Source of the DNA: Unio delphinus
Lineage: Eukaryota; Mollusca; Bivalvia; Unionida; Unionidae
Direction: 5' to 3'
Length of the DNA stretch: 64,000 nt
Assembly: GCA_029339505.1 (NCBI GenBank)
Contig: JAQISU010001239.1
Span: 5,527,001-5,591,000 of the forward strand
A program made the translations under genes and the position numbers. Shown here piece by piece: positions 32,127 through 45,279 of the stretch; position 1 is the first letter of the stretch; the number at the start of each line of letters is the position of its first letter. The notes below the pieces were generated by a model that was given only the letters and a program-made list of their open reading frames with translations, was not told the DNA's origin and did not search any database.

Positions 32127-33897
32127 ATGAAAACTTTATTCATTTTCAGTCTTTTATGCACAGTAAGTTGTTCAAAAGAGCAAGAGACCGGCAGTTGTTT
32201 GTTGGATGGCGCGAGTGATGGTGATATCAATGCCGTCAGTCTTCGTCTAGCGGAAGAGAGAGAACGACGTTTACTGTTGGAGAATGACGTGCAACTACTG
32301 ACTCTAAGATATGCACAGCTACAGAGAATGTTGAATCAAGGTTAGTCTCCAATAACTGCACACATCGATTAGACTGTCATTCCTTAAAGCGCCACAATAT
32401 GCATTATTTCTTTTTGATTACCATTCATTCTAAAAACCGTAATACCAGTTTGATCCGACATGAAGTATTTGACCGTCCTATTTAAGTTTATGGGGTTAAA
32501 GGAATCTATACCGAGGTCCGTGTTCTTTACTTAGTTATTTTCACTCAATCGGTTCAATTTCCATACATTAAACATTTCTTACCAAAAATAAATTCTTTGC
32601 AGAGAAGGAAGATACATGGTTAATCATATCATTCAGCTTTGAGAAAAGTGTAAAATCAAGGAGGAATATGCAGTTCTTGGCTATCCTGCTCATATGGAAG
32701 ATGTATGTTTCTTGATAGGAGACGGGATTTTATCTAGAGGGCTGTATAATTCAAATGAGAGATTTTCATTAAATCGGTTGTTTTTTCGCCTTGTAGCCAG
32801 ATTGTTTACGTAATGGTAATTATTTTGTTTTTGTTTTTGTGTTTTTGTTTTTGTTTTTGTTGGGGGTGCAACATACCGTTTGTTGCAGAAGGATATATTA
32901 TACAAATAAAGGGAAACATGATTAAGCACATCGTTCGTCAACTGCACGTAATGAAACATTTCCCGACAAACCTTTAATGGCAAACGCAATGGTTATTTTC
33001 ATTCTTTTTAAGCAAACCCCATCTTTAATCATCTCTTGATATGTTATCCATGAGGTATATGTAAAACTATGCCTGGACACTGCCCAATAGTTTATGCGTG
33101 CGATGTGTTGTAAAATATCTAACATGTGTTTGATTGATCTTCATGTGATATAACTTCAGATAATATAACGAGGTGCAACAAATACAAAGGTGAGATTGAA
33201 AATTTTGAGAAGAAGGGTATATGTAGAATCAAAATCTTGGTTTAGCTGCTTATTTCTAACCTGCATTTTGTATGTAAATCATTTCATATTATACAATTCT
33301 TCTAATGAAATTGCCCCATAAATAAGGTTGATAATGCCCCTTATTGAGAGTCATTTTATTCTACTTTAGCTTCTCTCGATGATAAATTCTTTTTTTTGTT
33401 TTATAATGATAGCTCTTTCCATACAAGTGCAATGTTCAGATCTATGTTCGTAGTATCAACGAGGATGTGATGAATGTGTTTGTTTCGTATTTTCAGCTAT
33501 GTCTCCAGTTGGATTTCTAGCAAAGCTTTCTAACAACACGACCATCCAAGATGGCGAAGTTCTGACGCTAGACAAAGGGGACATGAATGAGGGAAATGGT
33601 TACAACCCCGCTCTCGGTGTATAACGTGCTCCTGTAAAGGGCATCCTTTCAATTACCGCGATGACTCGGGAAGAAGGTTTACCGGTGCATATCACTTTAA
33701 TGAATGGCGACAAAGAACTCGCACGTCTTTTATCCGGAGACATTGCTAGTGGTCGAATGGTTGGAGCTTTGTCAATTCCGGCAATTCTGTCTGAAAATGA
33801 CAATATCTTCATCAAAGCTTTTGTAATGCACGCAGGATTTTTCGGATTTCAATTAACATCCTTTTCTGGAGTACTTCTTCAAAGAATGACTGAATAA
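32127..33897 (+). pseudogene. C1q domain gene C with premature stop
   Basis: Exon 1 is 32127-32340 and exon 2 is 33497-33897, with a 1156-bp phase-1 intron (GTTAGT / TTTTCAG). Exon 1 is intact: signal peptide, a C-rich linker (SCLLDGAS), and the same EERERRLLLENDVQLL coiled coil as genes A and E. In exon 2 the codon for the Phe of GVFRAP is TAA (33622-33624), which ends the protein after about 113 residues in the first part of the C1q fold. Two codons (Met-Tyr of KGMYIL) are also missing just after it. Everything downstream remains in frame to the normal stop, and the TATA box is intact. This looks like a young pseudogene or a null allele. A short secreted coiled-coil protein could still be made. 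An alternative, sequencing error, would have to explain both differences. Confidence 0.85.
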
Positions 33898-34789
33898 ATT
33901 CAGGTTTATAATTCCACTGATATGTAGGAGTTTGTAGGAGGAAACAATTGTCGTTTGACCAACGTTCGTTTTCAATACGATAGCTAACATTTTGCTTCTA
34001 ATTTCATCCAGAGTATTCTCTTAGTACGATTATTTACCATTTTTAGATATGAAAACAAAGTCAATGTTTTAGTGAAACTAGATTTTGTAGCACATAAATT
34101 TAAGTTTAAAACAAATTGTTACGTTGTAGAATTAAAACAGATTTCAACATGGGTATGTTAGATCCTGAATCTGTAATTTATCGCCTTCAATATGTATGGC
34201 GAACAATAGGTTCCATGCCAGTTAATTAGCACAGCCATACAAATAGAGACGCGTGCGTTATTTTTGCCAAAGCCAGTTACGTAACACTGTTCACATGTAA
34301 GTGGTCGATTTCTTGTTCGTGACAAAGGGAGCATCAGAAAAGATTGTAATTATCTTTGACAGACGGTTGGGAGAATTTATACGTCGCATAATTTCGTCAC
34401 AATATTGTACGTCTCAGGATTATACGTATTAGATGACACGTTTCAGGATTACACACACCATACTTAGCGCAACAAATCAGTCAAATCTCTTTGCCCCTTT
34501 ATCAGTGGCGTCAAAATCTGAGTCCGCTTGAGGTGGTAGTGTGATAGTTACAGAGTTTATGCGATATTTCAATTGTGACAGCTTTACCCTCGAAGGTAAT
34601 AGTTACTGTGCCCCTAATAGTCCGTCTGGCTGCTGTGGTTACTGCGTCCCTAATAGTCCGTCTGGCTGCTGTCTAATCAAATGCTTAATTAAGGATAGCA
34701 TTCTCCCCTCGAAAGGACATTCAAAACATGTCAGTATACTGGTTCTCTGGTCCCAACTAATGTATTCTTTTCAGATCGACAGAAATTGA

Positions 34790-34838
<49 letters not shown>

Positions 34839-34873
34839 TACATACATAAATACATACATACATACATACATAC
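34790..34873. repeat. (CA)n-(CATA)n microsatellite
   Basis: 22 CA units then about 10 CATA units; the duplicate lies at 56000-56093. Confidence 0.95.
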
Positions 34874-36199
34874 GCGTATATATGCTTCTCTTTCCAGAAA
34901 AGAAATTGCAACTTGATATTCTTAAAACATGAAAAGTAGTGGAGTATTTTCCCAAAATTATAAAATAATGCTTGCAATTTACAAAATTTAAAAACAAGAG
35001 GAATACAAATTTCAAAACACAAAATTGTATGCATTAATTTTTTCAATTTTCATATATTTTAAGGACGAGCACATGATTTCTTAGTTATGTATTTATGATC
35101 TTTTAAACAGTAACAAGACAAAAGTGCAGACAACAAGCTTTGTAACAATTTTAACAAATAATTTGATTCCCTAGAAAAATAATGTAAACAGTATAAAAAG
35201 AACTTACGATTTGAGAATCAAATCCACATATAATCCAAGAATAATCTAAGAGTTAAAACATATAAGTCCTACGTCCTAGTAATAAAATGTTCAAATGAAA
35301 TTGAATTAGAATCTCGATGAAAACCAAAATGGAAGGCAATGACGTATAATGTGGTCAGTGTCGTACTGATTTGTCAACAGTTCGTTGTTAAACCACAGAG
35401 TTTGAATTCTGTAAATTTCGATAACTGTCTTTATTCTAGAATTAAATTTAGAGCTGAAGTATTTCAAGTAATAATAATCTCATAGAATCCAGATTATTTG
35501 AAGATCAATTTAAAATGAAACTCAAACTGGTCACACAAAAGAACAATACATGAAGATAATTGTTATATGTTAATTGTCACGTACATCACGTACGGCCTCG
35601 TTTTCATCCTAGTATTCTACTTTTCGAAAGAATAAAATATTATAAAAAGTTGTTTACCATAACTCATGAATACAAAGTTTATATTACTAGGTTTACGAAA
35701 AACTGAACTGAATATCTAATCCAGTAACTCAAATTACATTAGCAAAACCTAAAATGGAATATATATATATATAATATAATATAATGATGTTAACAAATAA
35801 ATTAATTCAAATGTAAATTAAATGAAATATACTTATCAAAATAAACAAGCCAAATAATTAGGTTAGAAAGAAGGAAAAAAGTGTCGAAATATCAAGAAAA
35901 ACAATGGCGCTACCCAATGTTGCAAGGAAATGCATTTGGTATTGAAATGCAACCATGTCAACTATACAATCTGAGAAAGACTTATATTATTGGCCTTTAT
36001 ATCTAGAATCTACGAAACCAAGGTTGGTTAAGACGACTCGTATCCTTCATGCATTTCTTAAACAAGTTAAAAATATTCACATTTTGGTCATTTTCAATTT
36101 AGATATGCCATAAGAAAGAGTGTTTGGTGAAATCGGAACGGGCATTTCGTTAAAACTAAGTATCTGGTTTTACCTTTAAAATATATAAGGAGTGCATGT

Positions 36200-36560
36200 G
36201 AGAATATAATGATATGAACTTTCTGGTTCCACCCCACAGATGCAGAAGGGATTTTCTATCAGGCAATTGATCTTTTCTGAGGTCGCTACATTGATTTTTC
36301 ATTACAGTATTAATAATATAGTATTTGATATCACCTTAAAGTCAGTAAGACGCTACGCTATTGTTTAGCGGGGTAATATAATTTTTAATATATTTTCGAG
36401 TTGACATTTTCAGGTAGGGTATTTCAGAATATAATAGATAACGAAATATATATTTTGTAATTTCAAGCCTGGAACTTAATACAGAAAAGTTTTGTCGATT
36501 ACGTAAATTGTATCCTGTGGTTTGTCCCACCAAAGAGGATAAAAATTCATTTAAGAAACG
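36200..36560 (-). mobile_element. LINE C-terminal fragment (in duplication copy 1)
   Basis: Minus-strand frame 36342-36533 reads YNLRNRQNFSVLSSRLEITK, the conserved tail found near the C-terminus of many molluscan non-LTR retrotransposons. The adjoining DNA (36200-36300) matches the Cys-containing segment preserved better at 56390-56560. Strongly decayed. Confidence 0.6.
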
Positions 36561-37027
36561 TAGTAAGTCATTATAACTATGACAAGTGCAGTATTTTGTG
36601 TGATTTTAGTCTTTATAATAGCGGTGACCATCCCCAGTCCTCATTACTATTGAGTAAATGGAAACTTTTGGTTAGACCAGTGATTATCATGCAACCTCTA
36701 ACAAAACATTTCTTTATAATCTGAGTCTGCGTTTTGAACATCAATCCAACTGCAAATAATCAATAAAGATTTATCATGTTATCTTCATTTTCTTTAATCT
36801 GCCTGTTTACAGTTCCTTTCAGTTGTTTATACTGAGCAAAATGAACAATGTTAAACAATGACCATCACACTTCGACAGCAACATATATTTACATATATGT
36901 TTTTTATTTCTAAAGAGGGAGACAACATCACAATCGGAACGTCCTCGTCCTTTGCTGTCGTAACATAACTCCTTTGACGTTTTAACTCTGATATGGAAGA
37001 AATTAAAAATAAAGATCGAAAATGACC

Positions 37028-39578
37028 GTTCGACCGTTGGGTCACCACTGATGACCTGAGAACCAGCTTCCTCCATTCCAATCTGTTCTCTGATACTCTC
37101 ACTGTGTCACTCATCTTCAGTCTTGTCCACTCTGAGATGTTATCCTCCCATCTTTTCCTCTGTCTTCCTCTCCTTCGCTCTCCCTGCACAGTACCTTGCA
37201 TGATTGTCTTAGCAAGCCCTATTGATCGTGTGACATGTCAATACCATTTCATTTTGCGCTTTTTCACAATGTCAATAGTTCTTCATGGGGCCCAATGGCT
37301 TACTTGATTCTGTTTCCCACTTCCTCATTCGTGACATGATCTCTATATGCAATGCCAAGCACCCTTCGAAAGCATCTCATTTCAACAGCTTGTATCCTCC
37401 TTTCGAGATCCGCTGTGAGGGTCCATGACTCACAAGAATATAGGAATACAGATGCAACCAAGGAGCGCATCAGTCTGTTTTTTGAGTTGACTTAGGTGTT
37501 TCTGTCTTTCCAAACTGTCTTCAGCCTTGCCATTGCTTTTATTGTCAGCGCAATCCTGGACAATATTTCTGGTTTCGATCCGTCGTCTGCTACGATGGCT
37601 CCTAAGTACTTGAATATATTAACTGTTTCCAGTTTTGGGCCACTAATCATGATGTCAGTATTGATGCCACTAGTGTTGTTGGTCATCAATTTGGTTTTTT
37701 CTGCACTGATTTCCATACCAAAAACAGTAGCTGTCCTGTCCAGTTTTTTCATCAACTGAGCTAGCTCCTCCTCATTTCCTGCAAGACCATCGATGTCATC
37801 AGCAAAGCGCAGATTCGTTATTATTCTGACTCCAATACTGACAGTACCTTCATGATCTTCCAGTGCATCTGTCATGATTCTTTCAAAGAAGATGTTGAAG
37901 AGAGTACGTGAAAGCAAGCATCCCTGTGTGACTCCCACAGTTTTCCTAAACCAATCTCCTATTTGACCATTGAAGCATACCGCGCTGGTGGCCTTGCTGT
38001 AAAGGCTTTCTATGAATTTGATCAAGTTAGCGTTGATGTTGCACAGCTTCAAGGTGGACCAAAGGGCTGCATGCCTTACCCTGTCAAACGCCTTCTTAAA
38101 ATCTATAAAGACATGATAAAGGTCTTGTTGGTGCTGGAGGTACTTCCCACATAGTATTATCAGGTTGAAAATCTGTTCAGTTGTGCTTCGCCCTGGTCTG
38201 AAGCCTGCCTATTCTTCAGCTATGATTTCCTCTGTCCTCGGCTTCAGTCTGTTTAATATGATTTTTAGCATGACTTTGCATGGGTGGCATATAAGACTGA
38301 TCGTACGATAGTTCTGACATTGCTGCAAAATGCCTTTTATCGGGAGTGTTACTGTGAGTGACTGAGTCCATGGCGTTGGCCATTCCCCTTTCTGCCAGAT
38401 CTTGTTGCAGATTGTTAGTAGGGCGCTTATCATGGCTTCACCCCCTTTTTGGACTAGTTCTGCAAGGATGTTGTCTACTCCTGCTTCCTTCCCATTGTTC
38501 AATACTTTCACTGCAGCCTCTACTTCTTCTCGGAGGATGGGGTAGTTCTCAGTGTTGGTCACTGATGGGGTGTTGATTATGTCTGGGTCCCCTGTAGGTC
38601 TGTGGTTGTACAGGTCTGAGCAGTATTCTGTCCATCTCTTAAGAATGTCTTGTTCTTATGTAAGACAGTTACCTCTCTTATTTTGAATGATGGATGAGCG
38701 TCCTTCTTTTACACTGGTCAGGTCTTTCACCAGTTGGTATGCTTTTTTGCTATTATTTTTCTTTAGATTGATTTCCATACTTTTACACTGGTCTTCAATC
38801 CATGTCTCCCTTGCCTTTCTCATGCTTTTCTTGATACCCTGGTTGATTTCCCTGTATTGTTTTGCTTCTTCTACTTCTGACTTCTTCTTCTTTAGCTTTC
38901 GACGCTTGACACACAGATCAAGTATGTCAGTTGTAACCCAAGGTTTTTTTGGTCGTCGATGTTTGCCAAGGATCTCACTGGCTGTTTGGGTCACTGCTGT
39001 GTTAAATGTGTCGACAATTGTGTATACAGCTGTGTTCTCTGCACTAAGAAGTAACAGTGGTGCAAATTTCCCTCCTATCCTTGCCTGGAATGCTTCCAAA
39101 ACCTCTGGGTCTTTTAGTTTGTCAAGGTTGAACTTGATTCTTGTGGGGCCCTCTTTGTCGACTTTTTTAGACGTAGTCGGAGGGTTATCATCACTAAGTC
39201 ATGGTCACTTCCAATGTCTGCTCCTGGGTAACTTCTCGTCTTGGCAATGCTTACGCTGGTGTGGAAACGTCTCTTCACCATCATATAATCAATCTGGTTA
39301 TTGTGTTCTCCATTCGGTCTATGCCAGGTCCAAATTCTGGATGCTTTTTGTGTACCAAACGTGTTAATCAGCTTCGGATCATTGAAGATGGCAAATTCCA
39401 GGAGCCTTAAGCCTCTGTCGTTGGTCTCTGAATTGCAGTAGCGTACACATGTGCCTTTCCAGTTATCAACGGCATACTCTCCTTTTTTGTAATTCCAGTC
39501 TCCTTGCACCAAAAGAATGTCTTTCATTAAGGTCTGGTCTAGGACGTCTTGCAGTTGGTCGTAGAAATCCTCTAATTG
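37028..39578 (-). mobile_element. Non-LTR retrotransposon, truncated at both ends, inserted in right arm
   Basis: Minus-strand domains in order: APE-type endonuclease C-terminal half (39114-39581; GDWNYK, DRGLRLLEF, WTWHRPNGEHNNQIDY, and IGSDHDLVM with the catalytic SDH), linker (38656-39099; Lys-rich), then reverse transcriptase (37492-38562; NGKEAGVDN, QNYRTISLI, and FADDIDGLAG, the catalytic FADD box). The C-terminal tail (GERRRGRQRKRWEDNISEW, 37140-37201) comes last. A CAG-to-TAG stop at 38209-38211 and a frameshift near 37490 break it. The empty site is visible in the left arm at about 25845-25860. The 5' end lacks the first half of the endonuclease and the 3' end stops short of the family's usual end. 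Confidence 0.85.
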
Positions 39579-40674
39579 CATAGATTATCCTGGTCTAAAT
39601 ATAATAAAATCTTAATGATCAGTGCATTCAACTTTAAGGTTCAATGCCTGTTCAAAATGTTGTAGCTGACTTAGTTCAAATTCACGTTCTACTTGACCAG
39701 AATCATTGATTTATTTTAATTCTGTAAACACCTAATATGCATCTAATATTTTATCGATGAACGTGGGTTTACTCATAGGATAATTTCCAATAAAAGGACG
39801 TTTATGTAACGTAATCTGTGTCAGGAACATTGTTTACCATGTTCTTTATAATGCTCGTAGTCATAGGTTTCTAGAATGAAATGTTCCATTAAGTAATATA
39901 TTTTTTATTTAATTAGAAAATGTTAATTATGACCTAGGTAAAGTTGAGGGATTACAATCTTGCTTACTGGGAACATTATGTTTTCTTGCGGTAAGATCTT
40001 GAGGGTCAATCATTTGATGTGTTCCATGTATTATTTGGGGTGAATGTTTTGTATTTCAAAGTATTTTGTATTGATAATACAAAGTATTCAATAATGTTCA
40101 TGGAAAGAGGCATTAATTGACATTTAAAATGCATTAAAACATTAAACCATATTCTACACCACTGTGATTCAACAAAATACATTATAAATTAGTTGGAATA
40201 CTACTATAGTTTTTTTTTTTAAATTTTATTCATTAAGATTTTTGTTTAACTCTAAGATTATTTGGGATTTAACTTGCAATAACAGAAGTTATTATATTCA
40301 CACTTTGTGTTTTAAGGGAACAAATCATTGCTGAATTTTACAAAGCTTTCTAATCGTCACTCTCTTCTATTATTGATTTTAAGACAATAGAATTGTAATA
40401 TGTGTTATAAATTACTTGACTTTGTGTCCCAAACCCACAAGGTTCGTTTTTTTAATTGCTTGCTGCAACAATGACTAATTGGTGGATTTCTTTAACTTTA
40501 TGAGCAGATTTTTCCAGATTTTCTTTTCCGTTTTTCGACGTCATATCAATTCAATTAAAAGGAAGCTATTGGAGAGAAATATACATCAGTGGACATAAGA
40601 GTCTGCCTTCATCTTTTCTGACAAACATATTTGCAAGTGAGCGATCTCTGTGCTCATGGTAGTGCCGTTAACAA

Positions 40675-40812
40675 ACAGGTAATGTTTTACACTGAATTTA
40701 TTATTATATATTATATTATATAGGTAATCTTTTACACTGATTGTATTATTATTTATTGTATTATATAGGTAATGTTTTACACTGAATTTATTATTATATA
40801 TTATATTATATA
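40675..40812 (-). repeat. Minisatellite, inverted partner of 24588-24763
   Basis: About 2.5 units of GGTAATGTTTTACACTGAAT, then TTATTATATATTATATTATATA. Confidence 0.8.
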
Positions 40813-42411
40813 TTTTAAGTGCTATTTTCAACAGTTTGACATGTTGACAAGTTGGTCTTCTCTTCTCGTATATTGTTTGATGTTTGTGCCTACAAGTTGC
40901 TATTTCATAATTATGAGAGATAGTCGTTGACTGGAAAGTTACATCCATTGAGGTAAGCAGACTACAGTGTGTTTATGTGTTTATGTTTCATGGCTTTTTC
41001 TTCGAACAAGGAGATGGGTGGGATCTGATATCTCTCTCTCTCTCTCTTATACCTGAAATTAATATTTCGGTGTTCACTTTTACAAATAGTAATGTTTTTA
41101 ATCATTGATTCCAATATTGAGTCATTGCTATCCCTTACCTGCAATTTAAAACATCTTAACAAAAGGTAAATGCTTCGAAAGGGAACATTATTATTGCAGC
41201 GTTGAGAGCGTTATATTTCAGTTTGTCGGTGTTATTTAAAAACCGATACTTTGAAGGTTTCAAATATTTTTAGAACTAAACTTCACATAATTACAAGGTT
41301 TTGAAAGGGTCGACATTGGAACCAAAATGAGACTTAAATAAAATAGATATGTAATTGTCAACAAAGTTAGAGTATAGTAAAGAAAAGCGACAATTAAAAA
41401 GCCAGAGATTTATTCATCCGTTATGGTAATATTTGTGTGGACTAAACACATCATAGTTACAAAGGAAGATTCAAGCTGATGGACAAAAATGATATATCTA
41501 AGATAGCGCATTTGCATATAATGTGAGTAATATTCAATATGTTATATATAAATAGGCATTTTGTTCCACAACACTCTTAAAATGATGTGTATCTTAACGT
41601 TAATTGTGGTTGAATATCTGTGACACCTATTTTCGTTTTCATTCATTGATTTATGTTGTATTTGAGGACTGACATGAGTGCCACGATCTGACAGTATTGA
41701 CTACAATTGTTTTAGATCGGTATACCATCAGGAAATTGACCCACACCATTACGTCCAGACATCGAAATGACAATCAATTTTCATGTTCGTATACATAACT
41801 TAGGTATGATGTGTAGCATAGTCAAAGACCGTATTAGATGTTCAAACATAAAGAAATATTCAATCAGATTATACACTGATGAACCTAGATCCCCTTTCTG
41901 TCCTAAGTCTCCAATAGTGAAAGAAGCTTTACAGATCACATACATCTCACTTCTGTCGACGGTGGTTATTCCTTGGATTTTCAAGTATTCATCCTTCACT
42001 AAATAATTGGCCGTCACGTCTTGTATGTCACTTAGGTTAGACCCACACAAACCTTCCTGTAAGCCATTATATGGCATAATTAAATTAAGGTTTTCTTTCT
42101 AGAACAAAACTAAGAATTATAGAAGCAAACCGTTGAATTATGAATATAAATGCATTTTATCTATGAGCTATTCCCCTCATTCTTACAGTAATTTATTGAC
42201 GTCGCGTCGCTACTGTATTTGACTAGTCAGCAGTCATCATTTTATCATTTTATAAGAATACTGTTTATGAAGCCCAAACTTTCCGCTATATCTATTGGTC
42301 AATGTAATCATCAAATGGTGCTCTTTTTTGGTTTGAAGAAATTACATCAATATTCCACGATTTTCTTAACTCTATATAATTTTGCCCATTCCGCCACCGA
42401 AATGGTTCATG

Positions 42412-42413
42412 TT

Positions 42414-42463
<50 letters not shown>
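42412..42463. repeat. (GT)n microsatellite
   Basis: About 25 GT units with one interruption; counterpart of the CA/TA tract at 22009-22121. Confidence 0.95.
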
Positions 42464-42464
<1 letters not shown>

Positions 42465-42744
42465 TTTCCGTTTTGAAAATAATAAACATGTTCACTGTAC
42501 TGTTTTATTTGCACATTTATCAGAATAACTGTCATTCATTATTCATGAACTAGTCACGCATAAACTGGAGCTTTTCAATTTAGAACAAATTCCTTAGTAC
42601 CTTCTACACCCACATACACAATTACTTACATACACCATGGTAGAGATATTCCAAATCACGGATTTTATTGGAATCAGACCGAAAATAAATGTTGCTAAAA
42701 GCTGTAGACAGAACGAAAATGTACTTTTGTCTCATTAAAATCTA

Positions 42745-42871
42745 CATAAATAAGATAAGATAAGAATTCTCTATTTCAGACTATAAAGTCCATACCTCAA
42801 AATTAAAAATAAAATATAAAAAAAAATTAAATTGTATATAAAAAACGAAAAAGAAATTAAACACAAAATTT

Positions 42872-42958
<87 letters not shown>

Positions 42959-43040
42959 CAACATCTATAACTAACTGCGTCATGCATTATTAATAATAAA
43001 AATTAAATGACACATTTAAAGAGTAATTTTGCACCAAATT
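42745..43040. mobile_element. Unclassified 0.3-kb insertion in right arm
   Basis: The left arm reads continuously at 21715-21735 where the right arm has this extra block. It contains (CA)n-(TA)n at 42872-42955 and ends with TTATCTTATCTTATTT-type sequence (read on the minus strand). A simple-repeat end suggests a SINE or LINE 3' tail, but no head or coding piece was recognised. Confidence 0.45.
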
Positions 43041-43059
43041 TGTTAACTGTGGTATGATT

Positions 43060-43740
43060 TAAGAATGTACAAAACAAAATATCTTAGGTTGGTATGCCAA
43101 TGAACAATAACCCTTGCCACTTTCCTCACGTCACTGAATTACTAATACATTTTTCGTTCGAGGTACTTATCGAAGATATTTAATCTAGTTTGTTCATAAA
43201 CTTTATCAAATGTTCTTTGGGCGTATTCAAATTCCGAAGGAAGGTCACTGAAGGTTGCTGGTACTATCGGTAGTGGACGATTTTAATCCTCATGGCCAGA
43301 AGAAAAACGGATCGGTTGTCCATGATCACCGTGGCCTATTAGAAGCCCAACAATGTAGTGAAAAATTTCTTAAAAATCCTTTATCTTTTTGTAGAAGGTA
43401 ATTGATTCAAGAATGTACATAACAAAATAGCTTAGGTCGGTATGCTGATGAACAATAACCTTTGCGACTTTTGATACGTCAGTGAATTACTAACAAATTG
43501 TTCTTTGGAGTTACCGATCTAAGATATTTTATCTGGCATGTTTCAAAATGTATCAGATGATGTTTGGGCGTAGTTCATGGGCAACTTCTGAGATCAACTT
43601 CTGAAAGAAATTCACTGAAGGTTACTGGTACTACTGGTAGTGCACGATATAATTATTACTCACGGCCAGAAAAAAAGGCGGAGCTAATTGATCAGTTATC
43701 CATTATCTTCCTGGCCCTTTAGAAGCCTAAAAACGTAGTG
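43060..43740 (-). repeat. Tandem pair, inverted partner of 20440-21640
   Basis: Both tandem units lie next to each other here, without the LINE that splits them in the left arm. Near 43485-43500 (minus strand) the sequence reads across the LINE target. Confidence 0.7.
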
Positions 43741-44399
43741 AACCATTTTTAAAAAATATTCCTTTATGTTTTTATCAACTGTATTTTCGAAAAAGAGAGA
43801 TTTAAACTGAAATTTCTCCAGGACTTTAAACTGACCACAACGAATAAAACTAAGACCATATTTAATATACAGTTGGCTAATCTTGATATAGAGTATACGT
43901 TAGGTTGGGAATTATTGGTATGTAAAGTGCTTTACGACAATTAATCTTATAAATGAAGATATGTTCTAAAGTAAGTGCATGTAAATGTTTACAAGTTTAA
44001 GAAATTATATAACACATAATCAACAAATCTCAGCCTCAGAATGGAATATAAATGTGTTGTTCATGATTTGTAGTCGGATTGGAAACATGATGTATTATAG
44101 CTAAAATGCGAGAATGGAGTTTGTTGAAATTAGAGATTTCTTGGAGTAACATATATTATTTATTAATTTCACTGTTTAATTCAATAGGTTATTTTACTTA
44201 ATGATATCAAATACATTTTGTGAATGTAATGCAGTCTCTAAACATATATTCATCGTATGTACTTGTAACGAGGTGCACCTTTCAGTAATAAATACATGTG
44301 AAGCAATTGCGTGTTGAGGTAGCATATTTCAAACTTTCATTTTCAAGTACCTGCTTATTGACAGCCATCTTTACCTCTGCAAAGTCACATAATCCCCTT

Positions 44400-44600
44400 A
44401 GTCGTACCTCTTGTCATTACATCTTGAACTGAATGCTGAGAAACAACTTACTATGAATAATAATGAACGACTTAAACTGGTACTAAAAATGCTTCACCAA
44501 AAGGGTAATATTTAGAGAAAAGGCTATCGGGGAGGAGCTTTATATTCCATCTGAGTGTACTCGCGTGATAAAGATTACGAAAGCAGATGACGTATCACAT
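44400..44600 (-). pseudogene. C1q relic D: promoter and exon-1 remnant (inverted)
   Basis: This is the reverse complement of relic B. The TTATTATTCATAGTAAGTTG stretch (minus strand, near 44450) shows the same loss of the start codon and signal-peptide region. The TATA region reads ATATAAAGCTCC on the minus strand (44537-44548). No C1q-domain exon follows. Confidence 0.65.
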
Positions 44601-44963
44601 AAAGTTGTTTATGGCTTTGTTGTTTTGTGAAATTATCATAATATTGTAATTATATCTTATCTCCTAGGTTGTTTTCTAGTCGTACGTCAAGGAATGACAT
44701 ATTGAAGAGAAGCGACAGTTATCGCAAATAAACTTGTCACTGACATGTTTGTGTTTACCACCGCGATGTGAGTCCATTACATAATTGAATATTATATACT
44801 GAGTATTATTGATTTAATAATTAGTCCTGATTAAGAACACATTGTGGTCAGTAAATATATATCCATATGACTTTTAAGACTGTAAGAAATATAAATTATT
44901 TGCTTTGTACTTAGCTGATTAAGTTCAACCACAGCAGTATTCCTTAATGCATACATGATTTAA

Positions 44964-44980
44964 AACACACACACACACAC

Positions 44981-45046
<66 letters not shown>
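44964..45046. repeat. (CA)n-(TA)n microsatellite
   Basis: 9 CA units then about 32 TA units; counterpart of 19151-19216. Confidence 0.95.
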
Positions 45047-45049
<3 letters not shown>

Positions 45050-45059
45050 TTATATATAA

Positions 45060-45233
45060 GGTCGTTTGGCACTTATGGTGCCACGACCTGTCGACTAATT
45101 AAAAAGCACTCAAATGAGTGCATTAATGCGTGGGGGATGAGGCACGATTCCTTCCCCCCGAAATAATTAATTATCCCCAAACAGGGAATTAACCAGTCGT
45201 ACATGCCCACATGGGCAAAAACGACTTTAATTA

Positions 45234-45240
<7 letters not shown>
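45060..45240. repeat. Unclassified insertion between two (TA)n tracts
   Basis: A GC-richer block starts GGTCGTTTGGCACTTATGG and contains a CCCCCCG run. It ends in a TAAC-type repeat (AACTAACTAACTAAC region, 45233-45249) that runs into (TA)n at 45249-45275. It has no counterpart in the left arm and no coding potential. The simple-repeat end suggests a retroposon tail. Confidence 0.4.
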
Positions 45241-45275
<35 letters not shown>

Positions 45276-45279
45276 CTCG

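Larger units (their letters stand above)
25980..36971 (+). repeat. Direct duplication, copy 1 (gene unit C)
   Basis: It is collinear with 48530-57228: (GA)n and flanks, 26640-26835 with 51045-51240, LINE tail with 51240-51475, (CT)n and (TA)n tracts, then 31150-33900 with 52440-55127 (whole C1q gene) and 33900-36971 with 55127-57228. It fills the space between the two inverted arms: left arm to about 25915, right arm from 36972. Segments private to this copy include 26835-29705 and 35046-36180. Confidence 0.8.

Noticed and set aside
33622..33624. Alternative splicing that would skip the premature stop in gene C
   Set aside because: No GT/AG pair around the stop preserves the frame and the C1q core, so the stop is taken at face value.
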